NCBI RefSeq assembly: GCF_001895265.1
Contig: NZ_CP016796.1
Span: forward strand, 2,046,001 to 2,110,000
Direction: 5' to 3'
Length of the DNA: 64,000 nt
Source of the DNA: Francisella uliginis
Lineage (GTDB): Bacteria; Pseudomonadota; Gammaproteobacteria; Francisellales; Francisellaceae
This document shows, piece by piece, positions 31,464 through 40,321 of the stretch (position 1 is the first letter of the stretch; each line of letters opens with the position of its first letter). A program made the position numbers and the translations under genes. The notes below the pieces were generated by a model, which was not told the DNA's origin, ran no database searches, and saw nothing but the letters and a program-made list of their open reading frames with translations.

Positions 31464-33153
31464 ATACGCTAATGAGATCACTCTAAAAAATTTTCTTAAC
31501 TGCTATTATCGTGAGTTTGATAATTATAATTTAGATAAAAACTTAGATGACGGATATCAGTTTAGTATAAATTTAGACTCTATAGAATCAAGATTTGAAA
31601 TCTCAGTAAAAATTTCTCCAATATTAAAATCACCAATATGGCAGCTTCCTTGCTATCTAATTAAGCAACAAGAAAGGTTAAAATTAGATCCTCTTGAAGC
31701 AGTACTCTTAATCACTAAAGAACTAAATGCTCCTAAAGATTTTATAGCTAGAATATCAGACTCTACAATGAATATTACAGCTATATTACAAAACAGAAAG
31801 CATAAGCTGGATGAGTTCTTTGGCTGCCAAAGCTCTTTTCTCGCAAATGAACAGAATCTTATAAGAGGACACAGACTACAACCTGATCCAAAAAGTCGAA
31901 AAGGTTTTTCAGCAGACGAATTTATCAAATATTCCCCTGAAACAAATGGTAAGCTACAACTTCATTATATGTATGTTGATAAGAATATATTAGAAACACA
32001 TTCCCTACTTGATAAAAGTGTTAACGATATTTTTCTAAGCTTCTTAGAAAAGGAAAACATTCTAATAAAACAAGATAAAAACTACGAGGTTTTTGTACTA
32101 CATCCTTGGCAAGCAAAATATTTAGCAAAACAAGATGAAATAAAAAAATATAAAGCTGAAAGTAAAATAATTGATATTGGAGTCATGGGACCATGGTTTT
32201 ATCCAACTACATCAATTAGGACTCTATATTCACCAGAACTTAATATCATGTTAAAGTTTTCATTAAGTATTGCTATTACAAATTCAGTCAGAATAAATTT
32301 AGCCAAAGAATGTAGTCGAAGCTTAGCTGTTCACAGATTATATAAAGATCACCTAAAACCTATATTAGATAAAGAGTTCCCATATTTTAATTTAATTACA
32401 GATCCTGCTTACTCAGCAATTAAAATCAATAATGAAATTTTTGATCCAAGCATATGTATCATTCGTAATGCAGATTTTAATCCTCAAGATGATATTGCAT
32501 GTATTGCTAGCTTAACTGAACCTAACCCATTTAATGAAAGAACACGTATAAGCTCACTAATTCAATATTTTAGTGTACATAATAATGCCCCTACTTATGA
32601 TGCTGCTATTTACTGGTTTGAAACATATCTATCAGTTGCTATTGCTCCTATACTTTGGCTATATTCAAAATATGGTATTGCTCTAGAGGCGCATCAGCAA
32701 AACTTACTCGTTAAATTAGAACATGGTTTACCTGTTGAAAGCTACTATCGTGATAGCCAAGGATATTACTATATAAAAGATCACCCCGAACTTAATAAAG
32801 CTAACTTTGGCAATATTAGTGATTTGTGTGAAGAATCTCAGGAATTTATAGACCATCATTTCTGCTATTACTTTATAGTTAACCAGCTTATCTCTGTTAT
32901 TGAGGCTATAGCTAACACTGGATATATTAGTGAGAGAGACCTAATAAAAATAACTATCTCTTTTTTAAACGGTTTTTTAGATAAATACCAAACTTGTAAT
33001 AGATTCGTAAAAAAAATTCTAAACCTAGATCAATTACCACTAAAAGCTAACCTACGTACAAGGCTTAATGGTCTTGATGAATTACAAGCGCCTTTAACAA
33101 GCCAATCAATTTACGTTAATACTAATAATAATCCCTTTAAGGAGGTTATATGA
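31456..33153 (+). CDS. rhbC: NIS siderophore synthetase (IucA/IucC family, RhbC-like)
   Basis: A 565-residue ATP-dependent synthetase that joins citrate to an amine or hydroxamate. Family motifs are GHRLQPDPKSRKG (138-150), HPWQ (216-219), TSIRTL (252-257) and EAHQQN (411-416). The last part is the FhuF-like C-terminal region. In rhizobactin/schizokinen synthesis, two such enzymes act one after the other on the two carboxylates of citrate. Which of the two synthetases acts first cannot be told from the sequence. Confidence 0.88.
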   Translation: MIKYANEITLKNFLNCYYREFDNYNLDKNLDDGYQFSINLDSIESRFEISVKISPILKSPIWQLPCYLIKQQERLKLDPLEAVLLITKELNAPKDFIARISDSTMNITAILQNRKHKLDEFFGCQSSFLANEQNLIRGHRLQPDPKSRKGFSADEFIKYSPETNGKLQLHYMYVDKNILETHSLLDKSVNDIFLSFLEKENILIKQDKNYEVFVLHPWQAKYLAKQDEIKKYKAESKIIDIGVMGPWFYPTTSIRTLYSPELNIMLKFSLSIAITNSVRINLAKECSRSLAVHRLYKDHLKPILDKEFPYFNLITDPAYSAIKINNEIFDPSICIIRNADFNPQDDIACIASLTEPNPFNERTRISSLIQYFSVHNNAPTYDAAIYWFETYLSVAIAPILWLYSKYGIALEAHQQNLLVKLEHGLPVESYYRDSQGYYYIKDHPELNKANFGNISDLCEESQEFIDHHFCYYFIVNQLISVIEAIANTGYISERDLIKITISFLNGFLDKYQTCNRFVKKILNLDQLPLKANLRTRLNGLDELQAPLTSQSIYVNTNNNPFKEVI

Positions 33154-34463
33154 AGATTTATGATGTTATTGGAATAGGAATTGGGCCATTTAACCTAGGA
33201 TTGGCCGCTCTTTTAAATGATAAACCTATAAAAAGTATTTTCTTTGATAAAAAAGAAAACTTTTGCTGGCACCCAGGACTAATGATGAACTGGACAACGC
33301 TACAAGTACCATTTTTAGCAGACTTAGTAACTATGGCTGACCCAACGAATAAGTTCACTTTTCTAAACTATTTAAGTGAAAAAAACCGACTTTATAAGTT
33401 CTATTTCAAAGAGAACTTTTTTATTCCTAGGCAAGAATATAATGATTACTGCTCATGGGTTGCTAAAAGCTGTGATTCTTGTAAGTTTGGCTACGAAGTC
33501 ACAAATATAGATTATCTAAAAGAATCCAATAATGAATTTTGGAATGTAACAGTTAAGGATAAATATGATAATGAAAGCTCATATCTAACAAGAAGCATTG
33601 TACTTGGTCTAGGGACATCACCTCAACTTCCTTGCCATATTGCTAATACAAAAAATGTCCACCATAGTAGTGAGTATCTCAATATAAAAAATGAAACTCT
33701 AAAAGATCAACATGTAACTCTTATAGGCTCTGGTCAAAGTGCTGGTGAGATATTTTTAGATTTAATGAAATCGAAAAATGATTCAACAAAGATTACCTGG
33801 CTAACTAGAAGTAAAGGTTTCTTCCCTATGGAATACTCTAAACTTGGATTAGAGCACTTCTCACCAGATTATATTGATTACTTTTATAACCTTCGTGATA
33901 CAAAAAAACCAGAACTTCTAAAAGAGCAAGATTTATTGTATAAGGGTATAAGTGCTGAGACTATTTCAGATATTTACGATGTTCTCTATGAAGAAACAAT
34001 TCAAAACAAAAATAGTGCTGAACTTATTGCAAATAGTGAATTAATAACAGTAAATAATAGTAGCAAACTTTATTGTTCTTTTTATCACAATCAACAAGGC
34101 AAAGATTTTTCAATCAAAACAGACAGAGTTATTGCAGCAACCGGATATAAAACAGATATAAATAATGCTCTTAAAAATATAAATAAATTTATTAAGCGTG
34201 ATGAAAATAATCAACTTAATATAACTAGAGATTACAAACTGATAACTCAAGAAATAAATCTAAATATCTTTGTCCAAAACGCTGAAATGCATACCCATGG
34301 TGTTGGTACACCTGACTTAGGGTTAGGTGCATACAGAAACACCATAATTGCCAATAGACTTCTTAATGAAGAAGCTTATAAAATTCCATTAAACAACGCT
34401 TTTTCAAGCTTTGGAATACCAAAAAAATATTTAATTCAAAAAACAAATATTAAAGTCGCATAA
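33150..34463 (+). CDS. rhbE: Flavin-dependent amine N-monooxygenase (RhbE/IucD-like)
   Basis: A 437-residue NADPH- and FAD-dependent N-hydroxylase of the lysine/ornithine monooxygenase family. FAD site GIGIGPFNLG is at 8-17, NADPH site GSGQSAGE at 193-200 and the ATGYKTD motif at 330-336. In this context it would hydroxylate a primary amine of 1,3-diaminopropane to create the hydroxamate oxygen. The start overlaps rhbC by 4 bases. Confidence 0.88.
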   Translation: MKIYDVIGIGIGPFNLGLAALLNDKPIKSIFFDKKENFCWHPGLMMNWTTLQVPFLADLVTMADPTNKFTFLNYLSEKNRLYKFYFKENFFIPRQEYNDYCSWVAKSCDSCKFGYEVTNIDYLKESNNEFWNVTVKDKYDNESSYLTRSIVLGLGTSPQLPCHIANTKNVHHSSEYLNIKNETLKDQHVTLIGSGQSAGEIFLDLMKSKNDSTKITWLTRSKGFFPMEYSKLGLEHFSPDYIDYFYNLRDTKKPELLKEQDLLYKGISAETISDIYDVLYEETIQNKNSAELIANSELITVNNSSKLYCSFYHNQQGKDFSIKTDRVIAATGYKTDINNALKNINKFIKRDENNQLNITRDYKLITQEINLNIFVQNAEMHTHGVGTPDLGLGAYRNTIIANRLLNEEAYKIPLNNAFSSFGIPKKYLIQKTNIKVA

Positions 34464-34484
34464 AAATACTAGGAGATTATCTCT

Positions 34485-36806
34485 ATGAATAAAAAAATAA
34501 ATCATTACAAAGTAGCTAGTACACGCTTATTAGAAAAAATAATTTCTGAATTTAGTTATGAAGGAATCTTTAACCCAGTACTAAAAGATATAGATCAAGA
34601 ACTTTATACTCTAGAAATCAGTTCTTCTTTATATTACAAGTTTAAAGCATCTAAAAGAATTTATGGAAACATCATTGTCCATAAAAACTCTGTTACAAGA
34701 TATCAAAATAATAGCTCTGAAATTGCTAATGATGCAATAAAACTTATTATAGATACATTACCTATAACAAAAATTAATCCCACAACAACTGCTCATTTTA
34801 TAAAAGAGCTTAATAATACCATATATGCTGACATTGCTATCCTAGACAAAGATAAACCTTCTGCTAAAGATATTTATAAACTTCCTTATGCATATATAGA
34901 AGGAAATATGACAGGTCACCCATGGTTTGTCATAAATAAAGGACGTGTTGGTTTTAATGCCTCTGACTATGCCAACTATACCCCTGAAATGCAAAAAATC
35001 ATAAATCTCTCCTGGATAGCTATAAATAAAGATTTAGTGACCTTCTCATGCGTATCAAATCTAAACTACTCACAGATAACAAATAAAGAGATTAACTCAG
35101 AAACTTTAGAAAGTTTTAATAAAAAGATCAAAATGAATGATAAAGATCCTAATGATTTTTATATTTTACCTGTTCATCCATGGCAATGGAAAAATGCTCT
35201 AATGCAACAATTTGCTAAATATATCGCTGATAAAGATATTATATTTCTTGGCAAATCAACAGATCAACATTTGGCAATGCAATCCATAAGAACTATGTCA
35301 AATATATCTCACCCAGAAAAGCACAGTATAAAGCTTCCTTTAAATATATTAAATACTGCAATTTATAGAGGGCTTCCAAAAGATCAAACAGTTAATGCTC
35401 CTATACTTACAGAATGGGTTAAAAATATAGCAAAACAAGACCAATTCTTAGCTAATCAAAATTTTATCTTACTCGGAGAATTAGCCAGTGCTTACTGTAA
35501 ACATCCTTACTACTCAGAGATATCAGAAACTCCATACTACTTTACAGAACAGTTAGGAGCAATCTGGAGAGAAAGCATCCATACTCGATTAAGAGAGAAT
35601 GAAAATGCTATAACTATGGCTGCTTTAACTCATATAGATCATAATGATAAAAGCATTATTTGTGAAATGATAAATGAATCTTGTTTAAGTATAGATCAGT
35701 GGTTAGAAATGTTCTTTGAAAATACAGTTCCGGCACTACTACATTTCTTATATAAATACGGTATGGTTTTTTCACCACATGGCGAAAATAGTATATTAAT
35801 TACTAAAAATAATCTTCCTGTCGGTTTAGCCATGAAGGATTTTGTTGATGATATAAATATTTGTCAAAATCCTGTAGATGAATTAGCATCATTACCACAG
35901 CAAGTAAAAGACGCAATCCCTCAAGTTGAAGATGATTATTTATTGCAATTTATCCACACAGGATTATTTGTCGTTCATTATAGGTATATATCATCGATAC
36001 TTGCTGACAAAGTAAACTATCCAGAGCTATCTTTTTATCAAAAATTACATGAATGCATACAGCGTTATCAATTTAGCCAACCAGAACTACACTCTCGCTT
36101 TAAACGTTTTGATCTATACAAGCCAAAATTTGAGAAACTTTGCTTAAATAGATTAAGAATCTTTGAGGTAGGATATAGTGATTATTCAGAAAGACCAAAA
36201 GTTATATCGACAGGTCAACTTGATAATCCACTTTTTCTTACTAAGAACTTTGAAAATATAAATAACGATATATTTAGATATGACAGAGTTTCATTAAGAG
36301 CTTTTCATCTAGAAAAAGATCTAGATACTATTCATTCATGGATGAATAAACCCCATGTTGCAAAGTTTTGGAGTCTAGATAAATCAAAGTCACAGCTTAA
36401 AAAACACTTCTGCAATATGCTATCAAAGCCAAACCAGAACTTATTTATACTATCAGTAGATGGCGAGGAAATAGCTTATGCTGAAGTTTATAAGGTTAAA
36501 GACGATCGTATCGCTAACTACTTTTCTTCTAAAGAAGGTGACTATGGTTGGCACCTTTTAATAGGCCCTGAAAATGCTGTAGGTAAAGGATATTCTAAGC
36601 TTCTTGTTAAAGCTCTTAGTAAATATTGTTTTTCTAACCTCAATGCCTCTAAGGTTATCTTTGAACCAGATATTAGAGTTACTCCTTTTCAAAAAATAGC
36701 TCCAAAAATAGGATATAGTAATCAAGGAGAAATAACATTACCAGAAAAACAAGCTTATCTATTTAGTTGTTCTAAAGATACTTTTATTGAAGGTAACCTA
36801 TCATGA
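34485..36806 (+). CDS. rhbF: Fused NIS synthetase and N-acetyltransferase (RhbF-RhbD fusion)
   Basis: A 773-residue two-domain protein. Residues 1 to about 590 form an IucA/IucC synthetase (GHPW 144-147, HPWQ 231-234, MQSIRT 265-270, HGEN 432-435, FhuF-like end to about 570). Residues about 598-773 form a GNAT of the siderophore hydroxylamine acyltransferase type (LRAFHLEKDLDTIHSWMNKP, then GWHLLIGPENAVGKGYSKLL at 689-707). The acyltransferase would acylate N-hydroxydiaminopropane, and the synthetase would attach it to citrate. It has its own AGGAGAT ribosome site after a 21-base gap, the only gap in the operon. Confidence 0.88.
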   Translation: MNKKINHYKVASTRLLEKIISEFSYEGIFNPVLKDIDQELYTLEISSSLYYKFKASKRIYGNIIVHKNSVTRYQNNSSEIANDAIKLIIDTLPITKINPTTTAHFIKELNNTIYADIAILDKDKPSAKDIYKLPYAYIEGNMTGHPWFVINKGRVGFNASDYANYTPEMQKIINLSWIAINKDLVTFSCVSNLNYSQITNKEINSETLESFNKKIKMNDKDPNDFYILPVHPWQWKNALMQQFAKYIADKDIIFLGKSTDQHLAMQSIRTMSNISHPEKHSIKLPLNILNTAIYRGLPKDQTVNAPILTEWVKNIAKQDQFLANQNFILLGELASAYCKHPYYSEISETPYYFTEQLGAIWRESIHTRLRENENAITMAALTHIDHNDKSIICEMINESCLSIDQWLEMFFENTVPALLHFLYKYGMVFSPHGENSILITKNNLPVGLAMKDFVDDINICQNPVDELASLPQQVKDAIPQVEDDYLLQFIHTGLFVVHYRYISSILADKVNYPELSFYQKLHECIQRYQFSQPELHSRFKRFDLYKPKFEKLCLNRLRIFEVGYSDYSERPKVISTGQLDNPLFLTKNFENINNDIFRYDRVSLRAFHLEKDLDTIHSWMNKPHVAKFWSLDKSKSQLKKHFCNMLSKPNQNLFILSVDGEEIAYAEVYKVKDDRIANYFSSKEGDYGWHLLIGPENAVGKGYSKLLVKALSKYCFSNLNASKVIFEPDIRVTPFQKIAPKIGYSNQGEITLPEKQAYLFSCSKDTFIEGNLS

Positions 36807-37192
36807 TTAAATGTGATATCTCAAAATGGCCGATAGTTAAAATGCACTTTGGTAGCTCGCCAACCTATAAAGATGCTATTAACTGGCTTAAAACTTGTAA
36901 TGAAATACTTAGAAAAAAACAAAAATTCTTAGTAATTAGTTCCTTCTCAGAAAACTATCAATTTGAGCATAAAGCTAGAATAAAGCAAGCTAAATGGTTT
37001 AAAGAATCAAAACCTGAATTAGCCAAGTGGTGTCTAGGTATGATTCGGATCACACAAGATCCTATAATGATCAAAAAAATCAACGCTCCAGCTATGACCA
37101 AAGGAATGCCCTTTCGTTGTATAGTAACTAACAACTCTAGTGCCGCCTGGGAAAAAGCTCGACAAATATTAATGCAAGATAATCTAATATGA
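36803..37192 (+). CDS. Uncharacterised 129-residue protein in the siderophore operon
   Basis: It overlaps both neighbours by 4 bases, so it is co-translated with the siderophore enzymes. The protein is soluble and basic, with no signal peptide or membrane helix. Notable segments are SKWPIVKMHFGSSP at the start, a possible central strand FLVISSF, the KQAKWFKESKPELAKWC stretch, and PFRCIVTNNSSAAWEKARQIL at the end. The alternating strand-helix look resembles a small STAS/SpoIIAA-like fold, but this is a weak guess. I do not recognise a function. Confidence 0.7.
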   Translation: MIKCDISKWPIVKMHFGSSPTYKDAINWLKTCNEILRKKQKFLVISSFSENYQFEHKARIKQAKWFKESKPELAKWCLGMIRITQDPIMIKKINAPAMTKGMPFRCIVTNNSSAAWEKARQILMQDNLI

Positions 37193-38379
37193 AAAAAAGA
37201 AGTTTTGATATCACAACACTATATCTAGCCCAAGCTATTTCATTATATTTCTGTACTTTTGGATTACCTACAATCCTAAGATCAGAAGGTGTTTCTTTAG
37301 AAAAAATTGGACTTTTTAGTATTCTGCTACTGCCATGGGTTGTGAAATTCTTATGGGCTCCACTAGTTGATAAGAGATGCGTAAATAGAATAGGTAGAAG
37401 AAAAAGTTGGTTTTTAATGATGCAATTTTTTACTATATTACTATTTTTGATATTCTCTGCTTATAATCCTAAAGATTATACTAGTTATATTTTTGTCTTT
37501 GCTTTTTTACTATCTTCTATTGCAGCAACTCAAGATATTGCTGTAGATGGGTTTTCAATTGAGCAAACTGATACTAGAAGTTTGCAATGGAGTAATTTTT
37601 ATAGAGTAATTGGTACTACTTTAGGTAGTATGATAGGTGGAGCATCATTAATTGCTTTATATAAAGTACTTGGTTGGCAAAATATAACATTATATATGGC
37701 TCTAATAAGTGTTTGTATATGCTTATATATGTTATCTATAAAAGAAAATAAAAATAGTAACTATCAACATAGCATTCCTTCTATAAAGTCTTTCTTCAAA
37801 AGAAAAGAAACAAGAATACTTTTAATTATCTGCCTGAGCTATCGAGCTTGTGAGGGGCTAGTAATGGGTATGCAATCATCATTTTTAGTAGACTCGAATA
37901 TCCCTCTAAGTACAATAGGCATAATAATGGGAACTGGTAGTGCTATTATTGGAATTTTTGGAGCTGCTTTGATAAGTTATTTATTTAATTTCTATAGAGA
38001 AACTACTCTTTTAACTTTATTAGCCATAATAAGAGGATTTTGTTACTTCTCTTTAGGATTTATTAGTTTATATAATCTTGATAATCAAATAATCATATTT
38101 GGTGTTATTTTATTAAACATGGCTTCTCGGCTTATGGAGATGGTTGTTTTATATACTATATTTATGAAATTTAGCTCAAAAGATCAAGCTGGTACAGATT
38201 TTACAATATTAGTATGTGTCGAGCTTCTTATATACATTCTAGGTATGTCTATTAGTGGCTTCTTAGCTGCTAATATTGGTTATTCAATGCTCTTTATACT
38301 AGGAGGAGCTATATCAGTACCTAGTTTTTTAGTTGCTTTTTATCTGCTAAAAAGACTAACATACAACTCTTATTCATAA
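37189..38379 (+). CDS. MFS permease of the AmpG/RhtX/FptX type
   Basis: A 396-residue membrane protein with about 12 hydrophobic helices. It has WVVKFLWAPLVDKRCVNRIGRRKSW and the ATQDIAVDGFSIEQ segment, both of which resemble AmpG and the single-component siderophore permeases RhtX and FptX. RhtX carries ferri-rhizobactin 1021 across the inner membrane, so an import role fits the cluster. An exporter role is the main alternative. It is the last gene of the operon and overlaps the previous one by 4 bases. No outer-membrane receptor gene follows. Confidence 0.75.
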   Translation: MKKRSFDITTLYLAQAISLYFCTFGLPTILRSEGVSLEKIGLFSILLLPWVVKFLWAPLVDKRCVNRIGRRKSWFLMMQFFTILLFLIFSAYNPKDYTSYIFVFAFLLSSIAATQDIAVDGFSIEQTDTRSLQWSNFYRVIGTTLGSMIGGASLIALYKVLGWQNITLYMALISVCICLYMLSIKENKNSNYQHSIPSIKSFFKRKETRILLIICLSYRACEGLVMGMQSSFLVDSNIPLSTIGIIMGTGSAIIGIFGAALISYLFNFYRETTLLTLLAIIRGFCYFSLGFISLYNLDNQIIIFGVILLNMASRLMEMVVLYTIFMKFSSKDQAGTDFTILVCVELLIYILGMSISGFLAANIGYSMLFILGGAISVPSFLVAFYLLKRLTYNSYS

Positions 38380-38474
38380 AGTATTCAACAAAAAATCTCC
38401 ATCTAGCCATAATAGATATATCCATATATAAAATAGGCTTTTGTGTATATAAACTTTTAGAAAATATTTAGATT

Positions 38475-38885
38475 TTAAATCCAGTAACCGTGTGCTTCAA
38501 AACGATCAATGAAATGCTGACTAAAATGCATCTTATTTAACTGGATATTTGCTAGAAGCTTCTTATATTGTCCTGCTTTAAAAATATAATTTAGGACATA
38601 AAACACATTTCCTTTACCTACTATTTTTTCTACTTTTTTCTCAAAGTCAGTAAAATCTGCTTTCTCATCAATATAATCATCAAGTAATGAACAAAGCTTA
38701 TCTATGGTTTTTTCATCCGCCCTATCAAAATACTTTGCAGTTTCATAGTGAAACTCATATTTGCTATCATGAAAGAATGGATAAACATTACCTTCCCAAG
38801 CAGCTTTATAAGCATCATCAACATAACTACTACTTAAAACATTTAACTTCATAAGATCATAGTAAAATTTATTTGTATTTCTCAT
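38475..38885 (-). CDS. Hypothetical protein, 136 residues
   Basis: A soluble, tyrosine- and lysine-rich protein with no recognised motif, signal peptide or membrane helix. It starts MRNTNKFYYDLMKLNVLSSS and ends RFEAHGYWI, and appears largely alpha-helical. It follows gatB by 12 bases on the same strand, so it is probably read from the gatCAB transcript. I do not recognise its function. Confidence 0.7.
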   Translation of the reverse strand: MRNTNKFYYDLMKLNVLSSSYVDDAYKAAWEGNVYPFFHDSKYEFHYETAKYFDRADEKTIDKLCSLLDDYIDEKADFTDFEKKVEKIVGKGNVFYVLNYIFKAGQYKKLLANIQLNKMHFSQHFIDRFEAHGYWI

Positions 38886-38897
38886 AATACATTCTTC

Positions 38898-40319
38898 CTA
38901 TTTATTAAGCTCTTCTTGAACTATTTGGTTGACCTGTTTAGGGTTTGCTTTGCCTTTACTCGCTTTCATAGCTTGACCAACAAAGAAGCCCATTAGCTTA
39001 GTTTTACCTGCTTTAAAATCTGCTGCCTGCTGTGGATTAGCTACTATTATATTTTGAACTAACTCACGTATAGCTGACTCATCAGAAACCTGCTTTAAGC
39101 CTAGCCTCTCAATAATAGCCTCTACCGAATCAGCTGATTCAATATAATCAGCTATAACTTTTTTACCATTAGCCTGTGAAATAACATCTTTTTGCACATT
39201 ACTAATAATATCTAATAAAACTTCAGCTGGAACAATATCAGCAGTGAACTCTTTTTCAGCTCTATTTAATGTTGATATTAAATCAACTGTTACCCAATTA
39301 TACGCTGGTTTATGTCCTATTACCAATGCAACCCTATCATAGTAGTCCGCTATTTCAAGATTTGACAATAAAAATTCTACTTCTTGATCTGCTAGCTGCT
39401 CGCGATACACTGCCTCTCGCTCTTCTGGTTTAAGAGGCATCTGCTTTCTTATATTCTCAATATACTCATCAGTAATTATTAAAGGTAGAAGATCAGGATC
39501 AGGAAAATAACGATAATCAAAAGCATCTTCTTTTGCACGCATTGAACGAGTCTCATTAGCATCAGCATCATAAAGTCGTGTCTCTTGAATAACTTCACCA
39601 CCAGATTCTAGCACAGCAACTTGACGCTCAAACTCATACTCAATAGCTTTATCGATAAATCTAAATGAGTTAATATTTTTTAACTCAGCACGTGTACCAA
39701 ATTCTGCTTGACCTTCTGGTCTGATAGATAGGTTCACATCACATCTAAAAGATCCTTCTTGCATATTACCATCACAAATTCCTAGGTGCTTAACTAGTTG
39801 GTGTAATTTTTTCAGATACACAACAACTTCTTCAGCTGATCTAAAATCTGGATGTGTCACAATCTCTAAAAGAGGGGTACCAGCGCGATTATAGTCTAAG
39901 CCAGTCTCTCCAGCTATATAACCATGAACAGATTTACCAGCATCTTCTTCTAGGTGAGCCCTCTCTATACGGATTGTTTTTTGTCCTTTTGAAGTCTCAA
40001 TATCTAGAGTACCCTCTTGAACTATAGGGTTTGTTGACTGACTTATCTGATAACCTTTCGGCAAATCTGGATAAAAATAATTCTTACGCGCAAAGAAGCT
40101 GTTTTTTGATATTTTTGCATCAATAGCTAAACCAAACATTGTTGCTTTACGAATAACTTCTTTATTTACTACAGGCAATGTTCCTGGTAGACCTAAGTCT
40201 AGAAATGCTGCTTGTGTATTCTGATGCTGTCCATATTTTGTTGCAGAAGTTGAAAACAGCTTAGATTTAGTACTTAACTGAATATGAACTTCTAGTCCTA
40301 TTACCATTTCCCAATTCAC
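38898..40319 (-). CDS. gatB: Aspartyl/glutamyl-tRNA amidotransferase subunit B
   Basis: A 473-residue tRNA-dependent kinase subunit of GatCAB. It starts MNWEMVIGLEVHIQL and has the signature FFARKNYFYPDLPKGYQIS and LLEIVTHPDFRSAEE, ending in the YqeY-like tail domain (KLMGFFVGQAMKASKGKANP). GatCAB amidates Glu-tRNA-Gln or Asp-tRNA-Asn. It is last in the order gatC-gatA-gatB. Confidence 0.98.
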   Translation of the reverse strand: MNWEMVIGLEVHIQLSTKSKLFSTSATKYGQHQNTQAAFLDLGLPGTLPVVNKEVIRKATMFGLAIDAKISKNSFFARKNYFYPDLPKGYQISQSTNPIVQEGTLDIETSKGQKTIRIERAHLEEDAGKSVHGYIAGETGLDYNRAGTPLLEIVTHPDFRSAEEVVVYLKKLHQLVKHLGICDGNMQEGSFRCDVNLSIRPEGQAEFGTRAELKNINSFRFIDKAIEYEFERQVAVLESGGEVIQETRLYDADANETRSMRAKEDAFDYRYFPDPDLLPLIITDEYIENIRKQMPLKPEEREAVYREQLADQEVEFLLSNLEIADYYDRVALVIGHKPAYNWVTVDLISTLNRAEKEFTADIVPAEVLLDIISNVQKDVISQANGKKVIADYIESADSVEAIIERLGLKQVSDESAIRELVQNIIVANPQQAADFKAGKTKLMGFFVGQAMKASKGKANPKQVNQIVQEELNK

Positions 40320-40321
40320 TA

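Noticed and set aside
28618-36806. Aerobactin operon
   Set aside because: Aerobactin uses lysine directly and needs only iucABCD. The diaminobutyrate aminotransferase and decarboxylase pair here points to a 1,3-diaminopropane backbone.
28618-38379. Rhizoferrin (fsl) locus as the identity of the siderophore cluster
   Set aside because: The operon has two NIS synthetases, an N-hydroxylase and diaminobutyrate enzymes. Rhizoferrin synthesis in Francisella needs neither a hydroxylase nor diaminobutyrate decarboxylation, and no FslE-type receptor gene is present.
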